A stretch of 64,000 nucleotides of DNA from Flavobacterium crocinum (GTDB taxonomy: Bacteria; Bacteroidota; Bacteroidia; Flavobacteriales; Flavobacteriaceae), in the NCBI RefSeq assembly GCF_003122385.1, contig NZ_CP029255.1:4030001-4094000 (forward strand), in the 5' to 3' direction. Below are positions 30,956 through 39,640 of the stretch, in pieces; the stretch's first letter is position 1; each line of letters opens with the position of its first letter. Under the pieces are notes generated by a model, which worked only from the letters and a program-made list of their open reading frames with translations, made no database searches and had not been told where the DNA came from. The position numbers were made by a program, and so were the translations under genes.

Positions 30956-33541
30956 ATGTATACGTTGCCAAAAATTGAGCGTTTTAATCAAGACGTTCTC
31001 TCAAAATACCACATTTATAATAGTGTTTTCATAACATTACCATTTGATTCTATAGATAATACGGGAGTTTTACTTCCTTTATTTACAGAGACTTGCGAAA
31101 CGGGCTTTAAAAAAGAAGAAACACCAAAAGAAATTTTTGATTTCTTTTCTAATAAATTTTTAAATAACGCATCTGAGACAGAAAAAGTCGACTTAATGTT
31201 TCGATTTATTCAATACATTGAACGTCAAATTGTATTGTTTGACGCTATTGAAGACGCTGCTTTTCCAGAAGTAAACAATATGGAAGGACGCGGTTCTTTG
31301 CGTGACATTAAAGAAAAGTCAGATGCTAAGGAAAAAGACGATGAATTAGTTGAGTTTTTAGAAAACTTCAACGTTCGTACGGTTTTAACCGCGCATCCAA
31401 CACAATTTTATCCTGGTCCTGTATTAGGAATTATTAATGATTTAACTGAAGCTATTCGTCAGAATGACTTACTTAAAATTAAACAATTACTTGCGCAGTT
31501 AGGAAAAACGCCTTTTATACAGCACGAAAAACCAAATCCTTATGATGAAGCAGTAAGTTTGATCTGGTATTTGGAAAATGTATTTTATGCTACAGCAGGA
31601 GAAATTGTGCATTATTTACAAAAAAATATTAATGAAGGAACACCAATCCAAAACCAATTGATAAAACTTGGTTTCTGGCCAGGAGGAGACCGTGACGGAA
31701 ATCCATTTGTTACTACAGAAATTACACTTAAAGTTGCGGATCGTTTAAGAACTTCAATTTTGAAATGCTATTACATAGAAATGAGAAATTTAAAACGTAA
31801 GCTAACTTTCTCTGGTGTAGACACTTTAGTATCCGACCTTGAACATAAACTTTACCGTTCTGTATTCTATTCTAAAGGAGATATTTTCATTACTTTAGAA
31901 GAATTATTGACACAGTTAAATACAATTAGAGAGATTATAATCGAAAAGCATCAGTCCTTATATTTAGATGAATTAGAAGCGCTATTGGTTAAAATCAATT
32001 TATTTGGATTCCATTTTGCAACTTTAGATATTCGTCAAAATAGTAAAATTCATAATAAAGTATTTAAGGATGTTGTAGACTATTATTTAAACTCTGGTTC
32101 TTCAATTTTTCCAACAAATTACTATGACTTGACAGAAGATCAAAAGATTGATGTTTTATCTAAAGTTAAAGGAGATTTAAATCCTGCTGATTTTACAGAT
32201 GAAATTACAAGATCAACTTTAGAATCTGTTCAGGCTATTAAAACGATTCAGAAAAATAATGGTGAAGAAGGAGCGAACCGTTATATTATTAGTAATAACG
32301 AAAGCGCATTGAACGTAATGGAAACTTTCGCCATGATTCGTTTGAATAACTGGGAAAATCCTACGGTAGATATTATTCCGCTTTTTGAATCTGTTGATGA
32401 TTTACAGAATGCACATTCTATTATGGAGCAGTTATATACTAATCCTGAATATGCTAAGCATTTAAAATCACGAGGAAACGAACAGACTATCATGCTTGGT
32501 TTCTCCGACGGTACAAAAGATGGTGGCTATTTAATGGCCAACTGGAGTATTTATCAGGCAAAAATTTCATTGACCGAAATCTCCAGAAAATATGGAATTA
32601 AAGCTATTTTCTTTGACGGACGTGGAGGACCACCTGCTCGAGGAGGAGGAAAAACACATAAATTCTATGCCTCTTTAGGGCCAAAAATTGAAAATAACGA
32701 AATCCAGATTACGGTTCAGGGACAAACTATTAGTTCTAATTTTGGGACTTTAGATTCTTGCCGTTATAATATTGAAAACTTACTGACTGCAGGAGTTACA
32801 AATCAGGTTTTCGGTAAAGATAAAAATGAACTTACTTCAGATGAAACTGAGATTTTAAATCAGTTAGCTGATTTAGGTTATCAAAAATATTTAAGTTTCA
32901 AAAATCATCCGAAGTTCATTCCATATTTGGAAAAAATGAGTACGTTGAAATATTACTCTAAAACAAACATTGGAAGCCGTCCATCTAAAAGAAGCAAATC
33001 AGAATCTCTTGATTTTGCTGACTTAAGAGCGATTCCTTTCGTAGGCTCATGGAGTCAATTAAAACAAAACGTTCCTGGATTCTTTGGTGTGGGTTCTGCA
33101 TTAAAACATTTTGAAGAAAGCGGTCAATGGGATAAAGTAAGCGATTTATATCATAATTCCTTATTCTTTAAAACTTTATTGGAGAACAGTATGATGTCAT
33201 TGGCAAAATCATTCTTGCCTTTAACAGCTTATATGAGCAAAGACCCTGAGTTTGGGGAATTCTGGAATATTATTCACTCGGAGTTTTTAGAAACAAAAAG
33301 ACTTCTTTTGAAAATTGCAGGGCACAAAACTTTGATGGAAAATTATCCTGATGGTATTGCTTCAATTCAGATTAGAGAGCGTATTGTATTACCTTTATTG
33401 ACAATTCAACAATATGCTTTATTGAGAATTAATGAATTAAACAAAGCAGAAGTTCCAAACGAAGATTTGATTAAAGTTTACGAGAAAATTGTAACACGAT
33501 CTCTTTTTGGAAACACTAATGCAAGTAGAAACTCTGCTTAA
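30956..33541 (+). CDS. ppc: phosphoenolpyruvate carboxylase
   Basis: 861 residues. PEP carboxylase adds bicarbonate to PEP to form oxaloacetate. The catalytic His motif VLTAHPTQ is near 142-149, followed by GGDRDGNPFVT (about 242-252), the FSDGTKDGGYL block (about 516-526) and the mobile-loop FFDGRGGPPARGGGK (about 553-567). The length is near the usual 880-900. It lacks the plant regulatory Ser and is a bacterial-type enzyme. It is followed 18 bases later by a DinB gene and so may be co-transcribed with it. Confidence 0.97.
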   Translation: MYTLPKIERFNQDVLSKYHIYNSVFITLPFDSIDNTGVLLPLFTETCETGFKKEETPKEIFDFFSNKFLNNASETEKVDLMFRFIQYIERQIVLFDAIEDAAFPEVNNMEGRGSLRDIKEKSDAKEKDDELVEFLENFNVRTVLTAHPTQFYPGPVLGIINDLTEAIRQNDLLKIKQLLAQLGKTPFIQHEKPNPYDEAVSLIWYLENVFYATAGEIVHYLQKNINEGTPIQNQLIKLGFWPGGDRDGNPFVTTEITLKVADRLRTSILKCYYIEMRNLKRKLTFSGVDTLVSDLEHKLYRSVFYSKGDIFITLEELLTQLNTIREIIIEKHQSLYLDELEALLVKINLFGFHFATLDIRQNSKIHNKVFKDVVDYYLNSGSSIFPTNYYDLTEDQKIDVLSKVKGDLNPADFTDEITRSTLESVQAIKTIQKNNGEEGANRYIISNNESALNVMETFAMIRLNNWENPTVDIIPLFESVDDLQNAHSIMEQLYTNPEYAKHLKSRGNEQTIMLGFSDGTKDGGYLMANWSIYQAKISLTEISRKYGIKAIFFDGRGGPPARGGGKTHKFYASLGPKIENNEIQITVQGQTISSNFGTLDSCRYNIENLLTAGVTNQVFGKDKNELTSDETEILNQLADLGYQKYLSFKNHPKFIPYLEKMSTLKYYSKTNIGSRPSKRSKSESLDFADLRAIPFVGSWSQLKQNVPGFFGVGSALKHFEESGQWDKVSDLYHNSLFFKTLLENSMMSLAKSFLPLTAYMSKDPEFGEFWNIIHSEFLETKRLLLKIAGHKTLMENYPDGIASIQIRERIVLPLLTIQQYALLRINELNKAEVPNEDLIKVYEKIVTRSLFGNTNASRNSA

Positions 33542-33559
33542 TTAATTAAATTTTACAAT

Positions 33560-34075
33560 ATGTACGTTAGCGAAATAGCAGAAAACGAGTATTCAGGTCA
33601 TTTTGGAACTTATTTGAAACAAGCAGGAGAAGGTAAATTGCTTGAAGAGTTAGAAATTTCTCTTCATGATTTTATTCGATTTGTTCAAAATCTTCCGATG
33701 GATAAATTTGACTATCGCTATGCGGAAGGAAAATGGACAATTAAAGAGATTATTCAGCATGTAATTGATACTGAACGTATTTTTGCTTACAGAGCTTTAC
33801 GTTTTTCAAGAAATGATAAAACGCCTGTGCCAAGTTTTGAAGAACAGGATTATGCTGATAATACAGACGCTAATTCAAGACATCTTCAGGATTTGTTGAT
33901 GGAACTTTCTGCTGTAAGACATTCCAATTTATTGTTTTATAAAAGTTTGTCAGACGAACAATTGAAAAGAATAGGAACTGCTTCTGGTAATCAAATTTCT
34001 GTTCGTGCTTTGGGTTTTATTATAATTGGACATCAAAAACACCATCAAAAAGTTTTTGAAGAGAGATATTTATAA
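33560..34075 (+). CDS. DinB-family protein
   Basis: 171 residues with a four-helix bundle pattern. A likely metal-binding triad has one His in KEIIQHVIDTE (about 66-76), and the pair in IIGHQKHHQKVFEE (about 154-167). DinB/YfiT-like proteins bind metal with three His and include thiol S-transferases such as bacillithiol transferases, which would fit with the YpdA-like reductase in this window; that link is inference. It follows ppc by 18 bases on the same strand. Confidence 0.88.
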   Translation: MYVSEIAENEYSGHFGTYLKQAGEGKLLEELEISLHDFIRFVQNLPMDKFDYRYAEGKWTIKEIIQHVIDTERIFAYRALRFSRNDKTPVPSFEEQDYADNTDANSRHLQDLLMELSAVRHSNLLFYKSLSDEQLKRIGTASGNQISVRALGFIIIGHQKHHQKVFEERYL

Positions 34076-34097
34076 AATTTCAATTTAAAAATAAAGT

Positions 34098-34131
34098 AAA
34101 CCCGACAAATTTTTAAAATTGTCGGGTTTAT
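34098..34131 (+). terminator. Terminator after ppc-DinB
   Basis: AAACCCGACAA (34098-34108) pairs with TTGTCGGGTTT (34119-34129). Confidence 0.85.
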
Positions 34132-34149
34132 CATTTACTTTAGGGAGTT

Positions 34150-34184
34150 TCTAGTGTGATCTTTCCTTCGTCAAGATGACAAAA
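34150..34184. repeat. Diverged half copy of repeat family A, overlapping recQ 3' end
   Basis: CTAGTGTGATCTTTCCTTCG followed by TCAAGATGACAAAAC resembles the right arm at 5444-5478. Its TCA supplies the recQ stop codon on the minus strand. Confidence 0.65.
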
Positions 34185-36294
34185 CTAATTTCTGTTTTCT
34201 CTCCAAAAATGCCAACCCAAATCTTATCTTATCATAGGACATTTTTTCTTCAAAATACTCAAAATAAGGTCTTAATGCGTTCGGATTTTCCAGTTCTATT
34301 TGCGCTTTTTCAATAGATTGAATTTCATCTTCTGAAACAAATTGACTTAAATTGATATCATTTCCATCAACGTATAATTTGGCTAAATGAGAAATAATTG
34401 TGGTTTCGCCTAAATTTCGTTGTTCAGCAATTTCCTTTACAGAAATTCCACTTTGGAACAACTCTAGTGTTTTAGAGTACGTACTTTCTTTTTTCTCTTT
34501 TTTGACTACAGATTTGTTTCTTTCAAATTCTATAATAGCTTTGATAAAATCATCTCCGTATTTCTCCAATTTTGCCTTTCCGACACCTTCCACAGCAAGA
34601 AACTCTTCATCACTCATTGGGCGTAAAATTTCCATCTGGCGCAACGATGCATCACTGAAAATAACATAAGCCGGAACTTCTTCTTCTTGTGCAATTTCAT
34701 AGCGTAGTTTACGAAGTGCTTCAAAAAGAGAATTTTTAACGACTTTAGTTCTAGTTTCTCTAATTTCTGCTTTTTCAATTGTTTTCTTAACAACAGTAGT
34801 TAACTTTACTTTTTCGCCTTCAAATAAAACTTTTTTAGCAAAAGGAGTCAGTAATATTTTGTTGTGCTGATGGAAAGCGATTTCGCAATATCCTAAGTTT
34901 ATAAGCTGAATTAAATATTGATTCCAGTCATACCAGGAAACATCATCGCCAATTCCGTACGTTTTTAGTTCTTGATAATTTTTTTCGTAGATATAGGTAT
35001 TTCTCGAGCCTCGCAAAAAGTCTATAATTACTGCCAAAGGCTCCGATTCTTTTAAACGTGTGATTGCTGACAAAGCTTTTTGGGCGAGAATCGTCCCATC
35101 GAAAAAAGTTGGAGGATTTTTGCAAATATCGCAGTTTCCACAGTTTTCGGTGACAAGTTCTCCAAAATAAGAAAGAAGAATTTTTCTACGACAGCTTACG
35201 GCATCAGCATACTGCTTCATACGATCTAATTTTGCCAGCTGAATATCTGCGTTTAATCCTTCAGATGCAAATTTCTGAAGCTGAATCACATCTGCATAAC
35301 TTTCAAATAAAATAGTTTCTGCCGGAAGGCCATCACGACCAGCCCTCCCAATTTCCTGATAATATCCTTCTATATTTTTAGGAAGATTATAATGGATAAC
35401 CCAACGAACGTTAGATTTGTCAATTCCCATCCCAAAAGCAATAGTCGCACAAACAACCTGACAATCGTCATTAATAAACTGATCCTGAGTTTTGGCTCGG
35501 GTTTCATTATCCAGACCAGCATGATAAGCTTTTGCTGTAATTCCGTTTTTCTTTAATTTCTCTGCAAGCTCTTCAGTTGTTTTGCGACTAAGGCAGTAAA
35601 TAATTCCGGATTCATTAGGTTTATCTTCAACAAAATCAATTATTTGTTTAACACGATCTAATGCAGGACGAACTTCTAAACTCAGATTTTTTCGATCAAA
35701 AGAAGCAATAAACGTTTTAGGCTTTTTTAGATTCAGTTGCTTGGTAATATCTGTACGTGTAGCTTTGTCTGCTGTTGCTGTTAAAGCCAGAACCGGAGTA
35801 GAAGGGAAGCGACTTTTTAAATATCCCAAATTGGTGTAGGCAGGTCTGAAATCATGCCCCCAGGATGAAATACAGTGCGCTTCATCAATTGCTATCAGGC
35901 TAATAGTTAATTCATTAAAAGCCATGTCCAGATACGAAAGACTTTCCGGAGCAATATAAACTAATTTGAATTTATTAGATTTTAGATTGTCAATATAATA
36001 CTGCTGTTCTTGTGAAGATTGTGAACTATTGATATAACAAGCGGCTATTCCGTTTGTTTTCAAACTATCAACCTGATCTTTCATTAAAGCAATCAAGGGA
36101 GAAATTACAATTGTGATTCCAGGTAATATTAAAGCCGGAAGCTGAAAGCATATCGATTTTCCTCCACCTGTGGGCATAATTGCTAATGTATCTTGTCCCG
36201 AAAGTATCGTACTTATTATATTTTCCTGATTTGGTCTGAATTTTTCAAAACCAAAATTTTCTTTTAAAGTTGCGTGTAAAATTTCTGAAGTCAT
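34171..36294 (-). CDS. recQ: ATP-dependent DNA helicase RecQ
   Basis: 707 residues. A superfamily 2 helicase: Walker A PTGGGKS (41-47), DEAH box (137-140) and SSWGHDFRP, motif VI QEIGRAGRDG. The RecQ zinc site has four Cys in the CRRKILLSYFGE...CGNCDIC stretch (about 370-390). The winged helix follows and an HRDC domain lies near 525-605 (MSDEEFLAVEGVGKAKLEKY). A C-terminal helix-turn-helix region (SVKEIAEQRNLGETTIISHL) is often found in Bacteroidota RecQ. It unwinds DNA during recombination and repair. The stop codon lies inside a repeat element. Confidence 0.97.
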   Translation of the reverse strand: MTSEILHATLKENFGFEKFRPNQENIISTILSGQDTLAIMPTGGGKSICFQLPALILPGITIVISPLIALMKDQVDSLKTNGIAACYINSSQSSQEQQYYIDNLKSNKFKLVYIAPESLSYLDMAFNELTISLIAIDEAHCISSWGHDFRPAYTNLGYLKSRFPSTPVLALTATADKATRTDITKQLNLKKPKTFIASFDRKNLSLEVRPALDRVKQIIDFVEDKPNESGIIYCLSRKTTEELAEKLKKNGITAKAYHAGLDNETRAKTQDQFINDDCQVVCATIAFGMGIDKSNVRWVIHYNLPKNIEGYYQEIGRAGRDGLPAETILFESYADVIQLQKFASEGLNADIQLAKLDRMKQYADAVSCRRKILLSYFGELVTENCGNCDICKNPPTFFDGTILAQKALSAITRLKESEPLAVIIDFLRGSRNTYIYEKNYQELKTYGIGDDVSWYDWNQYLIQLINLGYCEIAFHQHNKILLTPFAKKVLFEGEKVKLTTVVKKTIEKAEIRETRTKVVKNSLFEALRKLRYEIAQEEEVPAYVIFSDASLRQMEILRPMSDEEFLAVEGVGKAKLEKYGDDFIKAIIEFERNKSVVKKEKKESTYSKTLELFQSGISVKEIAEQRNLGETTIISHLAKLYVDGNDINLSQFVSEDEIQSIEKAQIELENPNALRPYFEYFEEKMSYDKIRFGLAFLERKQKLVLSS

Positions 36295-36386
36295 TGGCGT
36301 ATAATTTTTATGTTGGGTTAATAATTTTAGAAATAATCTTACAAAACATAAAAATATAAATTTTATTTAAAGTTTAATTCAAAATA

Positions 36387-36417
36387 TAAAAAAAGGAACC
36401 CAAATAGAGTTCCTTTT
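36387..36417 (-). terminator. Terminator of the polyamine-cluster operon
   Basis: AAAAGGAAC (36391-36399) pairs with GTTCCTTTT (36409-36417). On the minus strand the second arm runs into a T-rich tract. It lies about 22 bases after the stop of the acidic-protein gene. Confidence 0.8.
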
Positions 36418-36438
36418 ATTTATTATAAAGAAAATGAA

Positions 36439-36855
36439 TTAATCTTCATCCTCTTCATCTTCGTCGTAATCAGTATCTGCCTTATCGTTGTCATCATCAT
36501 CGTCATCATCGTCTCCACCGTCAGAATCTGGTTTATCTTGATTATCATCTTCGTCGTCGTCATCGTCGCTAATATCATCATCAAGATCTAAACCTTTAAC
36601 TGGTGCAATTGCATCTACATCAACATCTAAATCATCATCTTCATCGTAGTTTTCAATTCTGTCAGCAAGTTTAGTACTAATCTTAACTAAGTAGATAGTG
36701 TCCTCAGTACGTACTTCAACAGCCTCAACCAATTCGTTTTTAGCATTTCTAAAACGGATTACATCCGAATCATCGTAACCATCAGGAAATTTTTCAACCA
36801 AAAGGTTTAAAATTTCATTGGTAAGTTTAGCGTAGTCTACTATAACTCTTTTCAT
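36439..36855 (-). CDS. very acidic conserved protein
   Basis: 138 residues in two parts. Residues 1-70 are a conserved-looking domain (MKRVIVDYAKLTNEILNLLV, VIRFRNAKNELVEAVEVR, TIYLVKISTKL). The last 65 or so residues are almost wholly Asp and Glu, encoded by GAT/GAC runs. Proteins with this N-terminal part recur in Bacteroidota and are sometimes labelled DNA primase, which I see no motif to support. It lies eight bases after the DHS-like gene. The acidic tail could bind a basic partner or polyamine; that is inference. Confidence 0.75.
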   Translation of the reverse strand: MKRVIVDYAKLTNEILNLLVEKFPDGYDDSDVIRFRNAKNELVEAVEVRTEDTIYLVKISTKLADRIENYDEDDDLDVDVDAIAPVKGLDLDDDISDDDDDEDDNQDKPDSDGGDDDDDDDDNDKADTDYDEDEEDED

Positions 36856-36863
36856 AAATTATT

Positions 36864-37832
36864 TTATAAATCTAATAAATATGCGAAAATTAACGGAGCA
36901 ACGATTGTAGCATCCGACTCAATAATAAATTTAGGGGTCTTGATATCTAATTTACCCCAAGTGATTTTCTCATTTGGAACTGCTCCGGAATAAGATCCAT
37001 AACTAGTTGTTGAATCAGAAATCTGGCAGAAATAACTCCAAAATGGAACATCGTGCATTTCCATATCCTGGTAAAGCATTGGAACCACACAGATAGGGAA
37101 ATCACCTGCAATACCACCACCGATTTGGAAGAATCCAATACCGTTTGAACTGTTTTTTGAATACCAATCTGCTAAGAAAGTCATGTACTCAATTCCGGAT
37201 TTCATGGTTGATGCTTTTAAATCTCCTTTAATTACGTATGAAGCAAAGATATTTCCCATTGTGCTATCTTCCCATCCCGGTACGATAATCGGTAAATTTT
37301 TCTCTGCAGCTGCATACATCCAGCTATCTTTTAAATCAATTTCATAATATTCTTCTAGAACACCTGACAACAACATTTTGTACATGAATTCATGCGGAAA
37401 ATAACGTTCTCCTTTATCGTCTGCGTCTTTCCAAATTTTGTAAATGTGTTTTTGTAAACGACGGAATGCTTCGTGTTCAGGGATACAAGTGTCAGTAACA
37501 CGGTTTAATCCTCTTTCCAATAAAGCCCATTCGTCTTCAGGAGTTAAGTCACGGTAATTTGGAACTCTTTCGTAGTGAGAATGAGCTACAAGGTTCATGA
37601 TGTCTTCTTCCAGATTTGCTCCGGTACATGAAATAATATGTACTTTGTCTTGTCTGATTACTTCAGCAAAAATTTTTCCAATTTCTGCTGTACTCATTGC
37701 GCCAGCCATACTTACCAGCATCTTTGCACCATCGGCTAATTGCTGCTCGTATGCTTTTGCAGCATCTACTAATGAAGCAGAATTGAAATGCAAATAATGT
37801 TTTTCAATAAACTGACTGATTGGTCCTTTCAT
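36864..37832 (-). CDS. deoxyhypusine-synthase-like protein lacking the catalytic lysine
   Basis: 322 residues of the deoxyhypusine synthase fold. LSMAGAMSTAEIG (about 39-51), ISCTGANLEEDIMN (67-80), SNGIGFFQIGGGIAG (229-243) and YSGAVPNEKITWGKL (281-295) align with the enzyme. In true DHS a lysine follows GGGVV and forms the imine with spermidine; here the motif is GGGIAG, so Gly243 stands at that place. Bacteria have no eIF5A, so the family must act otherwise, most likely on polyamines. It lies 99 bases downstream of the arginine decarboxylase gene on the same strand, supporting a polyamine role. Confidence 0.88.
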   Translation of the reverse strand: MKGPISQFIEKHYLHFNSASLVDAAKAYEQQLADGAKMLVSMAGAMSTAEIGKIFAEVIRQDKVHIISCTGANLEEDIMNLVAHSHYERVPNYRDLTPEDEWALLERGLNRVTDTCIPEHEAFRRLQKHIYKIWKDADDKGERYFPHEFMYKMLLSGVLEEYYEIDLKDSWMYAAAEKNLPIIVPGWEDSTMGNIFASYVIKGDLKASTMKSGIEYMTFLADWYSKNSSNGIGFFQIGGGIAGDFPICVVPMLYQDMEMHDVPFWSYFCQISDSTTSYGSYSGAVPNEKITWGKLDIKTPKFIIESDATIVAPLIFAYLLDL

Positions 37833-37931
37833 TTTTTTGTTTTTTTTTGAATTAAAAAGTTTAACCTTTTTGGATGTTAATGCAAATTAAGAATTTTCTA
37901 AATATTTTCTTTACTTAATTTGCCGTTTTTT

Positions 37932-39335
37932 TTACAACTTTTTTTTGTAGCCTAGAATTTTTAATACATCGTCAGAAGTCTGTTGTTCTGAGAAAACTTC
38001 TGTTGCCAGAATACCATTTTCATCACGATCTATTAAGATGTGTTTTGGCTGTGGAATCAAACAGTGGTGAAGACCTCCGTATCCTCCAATTGTCTCCTGA
38101 TAAGCGCCAGTATTAAAGAAACCAATGTAAAGTGGTTTTTCTTTATTGTACTTTGGCAAATAAATGGCATTCATGTTTTGTTCAGAATTGTAATAATCGT
38201 CACTATCACAAGTAAGACCTCCCAACAGAACCCGTTCGTAAGTATCATTCCAGCGATTAATAGCCAACATGATAAAACGTTTGTTTATAGCCCAAGTATC
38301 TGGTAAAGTAGTAATGAAAGATGAATCAATCATATTCCATTTTTCTCTATCATTTTGTTGTTTTTGATACAAAATCTGATAGATTGCACCACCGCTTTCG
38401 CCTACAGTAAAGGATCCAAATTCCGTAAATATATTTGGAACATCTACTTCAGCTTCATCACAAGCAATTTTAATCTGATTGATAATTTCGTCAATCATGT
38501 ATTGGTAATCATATTCAAAAGCAAGTGAATTTTTAATAGGGAAACCACCGCCAATGTTCAAACCGTCAAGAGTTGGACACTCCTTTTTAAGAGCAATGTA
38601 CACTTTAATACATTTTACAAGCTCATTCCAGTAATATGATGTATCATTAATTCCGGTATTAATGAAAAAGTGAAGCATTTTAAGCTCTAATTTATCATTC
38701 TCCTGAATTTGTTTTTTATAGAAAGAAACAATGTTTTTGTAACCAATTCCTAATCTTGAAGTATAAAACTCAAATTTAGGCTCTTCCTCTGCTGCAATAC
38801 GAATTCCGATTTTGAATTTACCTTTAATTTCAGCCTGAAGTAAATCTAATTCTTCATAATTATCAATAATTGGAATGGTATTCTTATGTCCGTTATTGAT
38901 TAATCTCGCAATATTGCTAATATATTCGTCTCTTTTGAAACCGTTACAAATTACATAAGTACTTTTGTTGATTTTTCCGTTTTCTAATAAATTCTCTACA
39001 ATATTAACATCAAATGCTGATGAAGTTTCGATATGAATATTGTTTTTGAAAGCCTCATTCATGATATATTCAAAATGAGAACTTTTTGTACAGTAGCAAT
39101 AGTAGTATTTTGCGTCGTACTTATTCTTTTCCATTGATTTTCTGAACCAAGCTTTTGCTTTGTTGATATTTTCAGAAATTTGAGGCAAATAAGTAAACTT
39201 TAATGGAGTACCATATTGTTCAACCAATTTCATTAAATCGATGTTATGAAATAAAAGGTTGTCTTTGTTTAATTTAAATTCCTCTTGTGGAAAGTAGTAT
39301 GTTTGATTTATTAGATCAGAATATTTTGTATTCAT
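37932..39335 (-). CDS. PLP-dependent arginine decarboxylase
   Basis: 467 residues, fold-type III (alanine racemase-like barrel) decarboxylase. The PLP lysine is K84 in YYYCYCTKSSHFEY. The glycine-rich phosphate segment LNIGGGFPIKNS, the EFGSFTVGESGG block and CDSDDYYN (substrate-side Cys-Asp) follow. The sequence resembles the Bacteroidota arginine decarboxylases, shorter than E. coli SpeA (about 660). It should make agmatine and CO2 from arginine. A TATATTTG -7 element on the minus strand at 39422-39429 precedes it. No agmatinase gene is adjacent. Confidence 0.88.
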   Translation of the reverse strand: MNTKYSDLINQTYYFPQEEFKLNKDNLLFHNIDLMKLVEQYGTPLKFTYLPQISENINKAKAWFRKSMEKNKYDAKYYYCYCTKSSHFEYIMNEAFKNNIHIETSSAFDVNIVENLLENGKINKSTYVICNGFKRDEYISNIARLINNGHKNTIPIIDNYEELDLLQAEIKGKFKIGIRIAAEEEPKFEFYTSRLGIGYKNIVSFYKKQIQENDKLELKMLHFFINTGINDTSYYWNELVKCIKVYIALKKECPTLDGLNIGGGFPIKNSLAFEYDYQYMIDEIINQIKIACDEAEVDVPNIFTEFGSFTVGESGGAIYQILYQKQQNDREKWNMIDSSFITTLPDTWAINKRFIMLAINRWNDTYERVLLGGLTCDSDDYYNSEQNMNAIYLPKYNKEKPLYIGFFNTGAYQETIGGYGGLHHCLIPQPKHILIDRDENGILATEVFSEQQTSDDVLKILGYKKKL

Positions 39336-39404
39336 TTATTTGTCAAAGTTTTAGAGATTGTAATTGTATTTTAAATTTAGTATTTTTTAGGCTAAATCTT
39401 AAAT

Positions 39405-39584
39405 TCAAACTCTAATATTTGCAAATATAATTGGCAGCTTTTCATGCTCCGCTTTTGAACATTGGAAAACATCAAAACAAAACGGACTTTTGCTATTATA
39501 AAAACGATCCAACATTCTTAATAAAGAACTGTTGAGGCGGTTTCTGTAAGAGCTGAAATGTCTTCTTTGTTTGTTTGTTTTCAT
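39405..39584 (-). CDS. possible 59-residue leaderless small protein
   Basis: The frame starts MKTNKQRRHFSSYRNRL and ends PIIFANIRV. A basic first third is followed by a part with two Cys. Its ATG follows a TACATTTG promoter motif by only five bases, so the transcript would be nearly leaderless. It could also be the untranslated leader of the arginine decarboxylase operon. I do not recognise a family; support rests on the promoter position only. Confidence 0.3.
   Translation of the reverse strand: MKTNKQRRHFSSYRNRLNSSLLRMLDRFYNSKSPFCFDVFQCSKAEHEKLPIIFANIRV
39422..39429 (-). promoter_or_regulatory. Putative -7 element for the arginine decarboxylase operon
   Basis: The minus strand reads TATATTTG, matching TAnnTTTG, about 87 bases before the start codon of the decarboxylase gene. 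Confidence 0.5.
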
Positions 39585-39640
39585 GGGGCAAATGTAAAAA
39601 ATAAAATATACCAAATGCAACGCTTTCGATTAAAAAAAGT

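Larger units (their letters stand above)
39336..39640. other. 305-bp interval between aroB and the arginine decarboxylase gene
   Basis: Contains two minus-strand -7-like motifs, TATATTTG (39429-39422) and TACATTTG (about 39599-39592), and one small open frame (39405-39584). A palindrome ATATTTGCAAATAT overlaps the first motif (about 39416-39429). No other gene is visible. Confidence 0.5.

Noticed and set aside
36439..36855. Possible DNA primase
   Set aside because: Homologues are sometimes labelled so, but I see no zinc finger or TOPRIM motif; the long acidic tail explains random hits.
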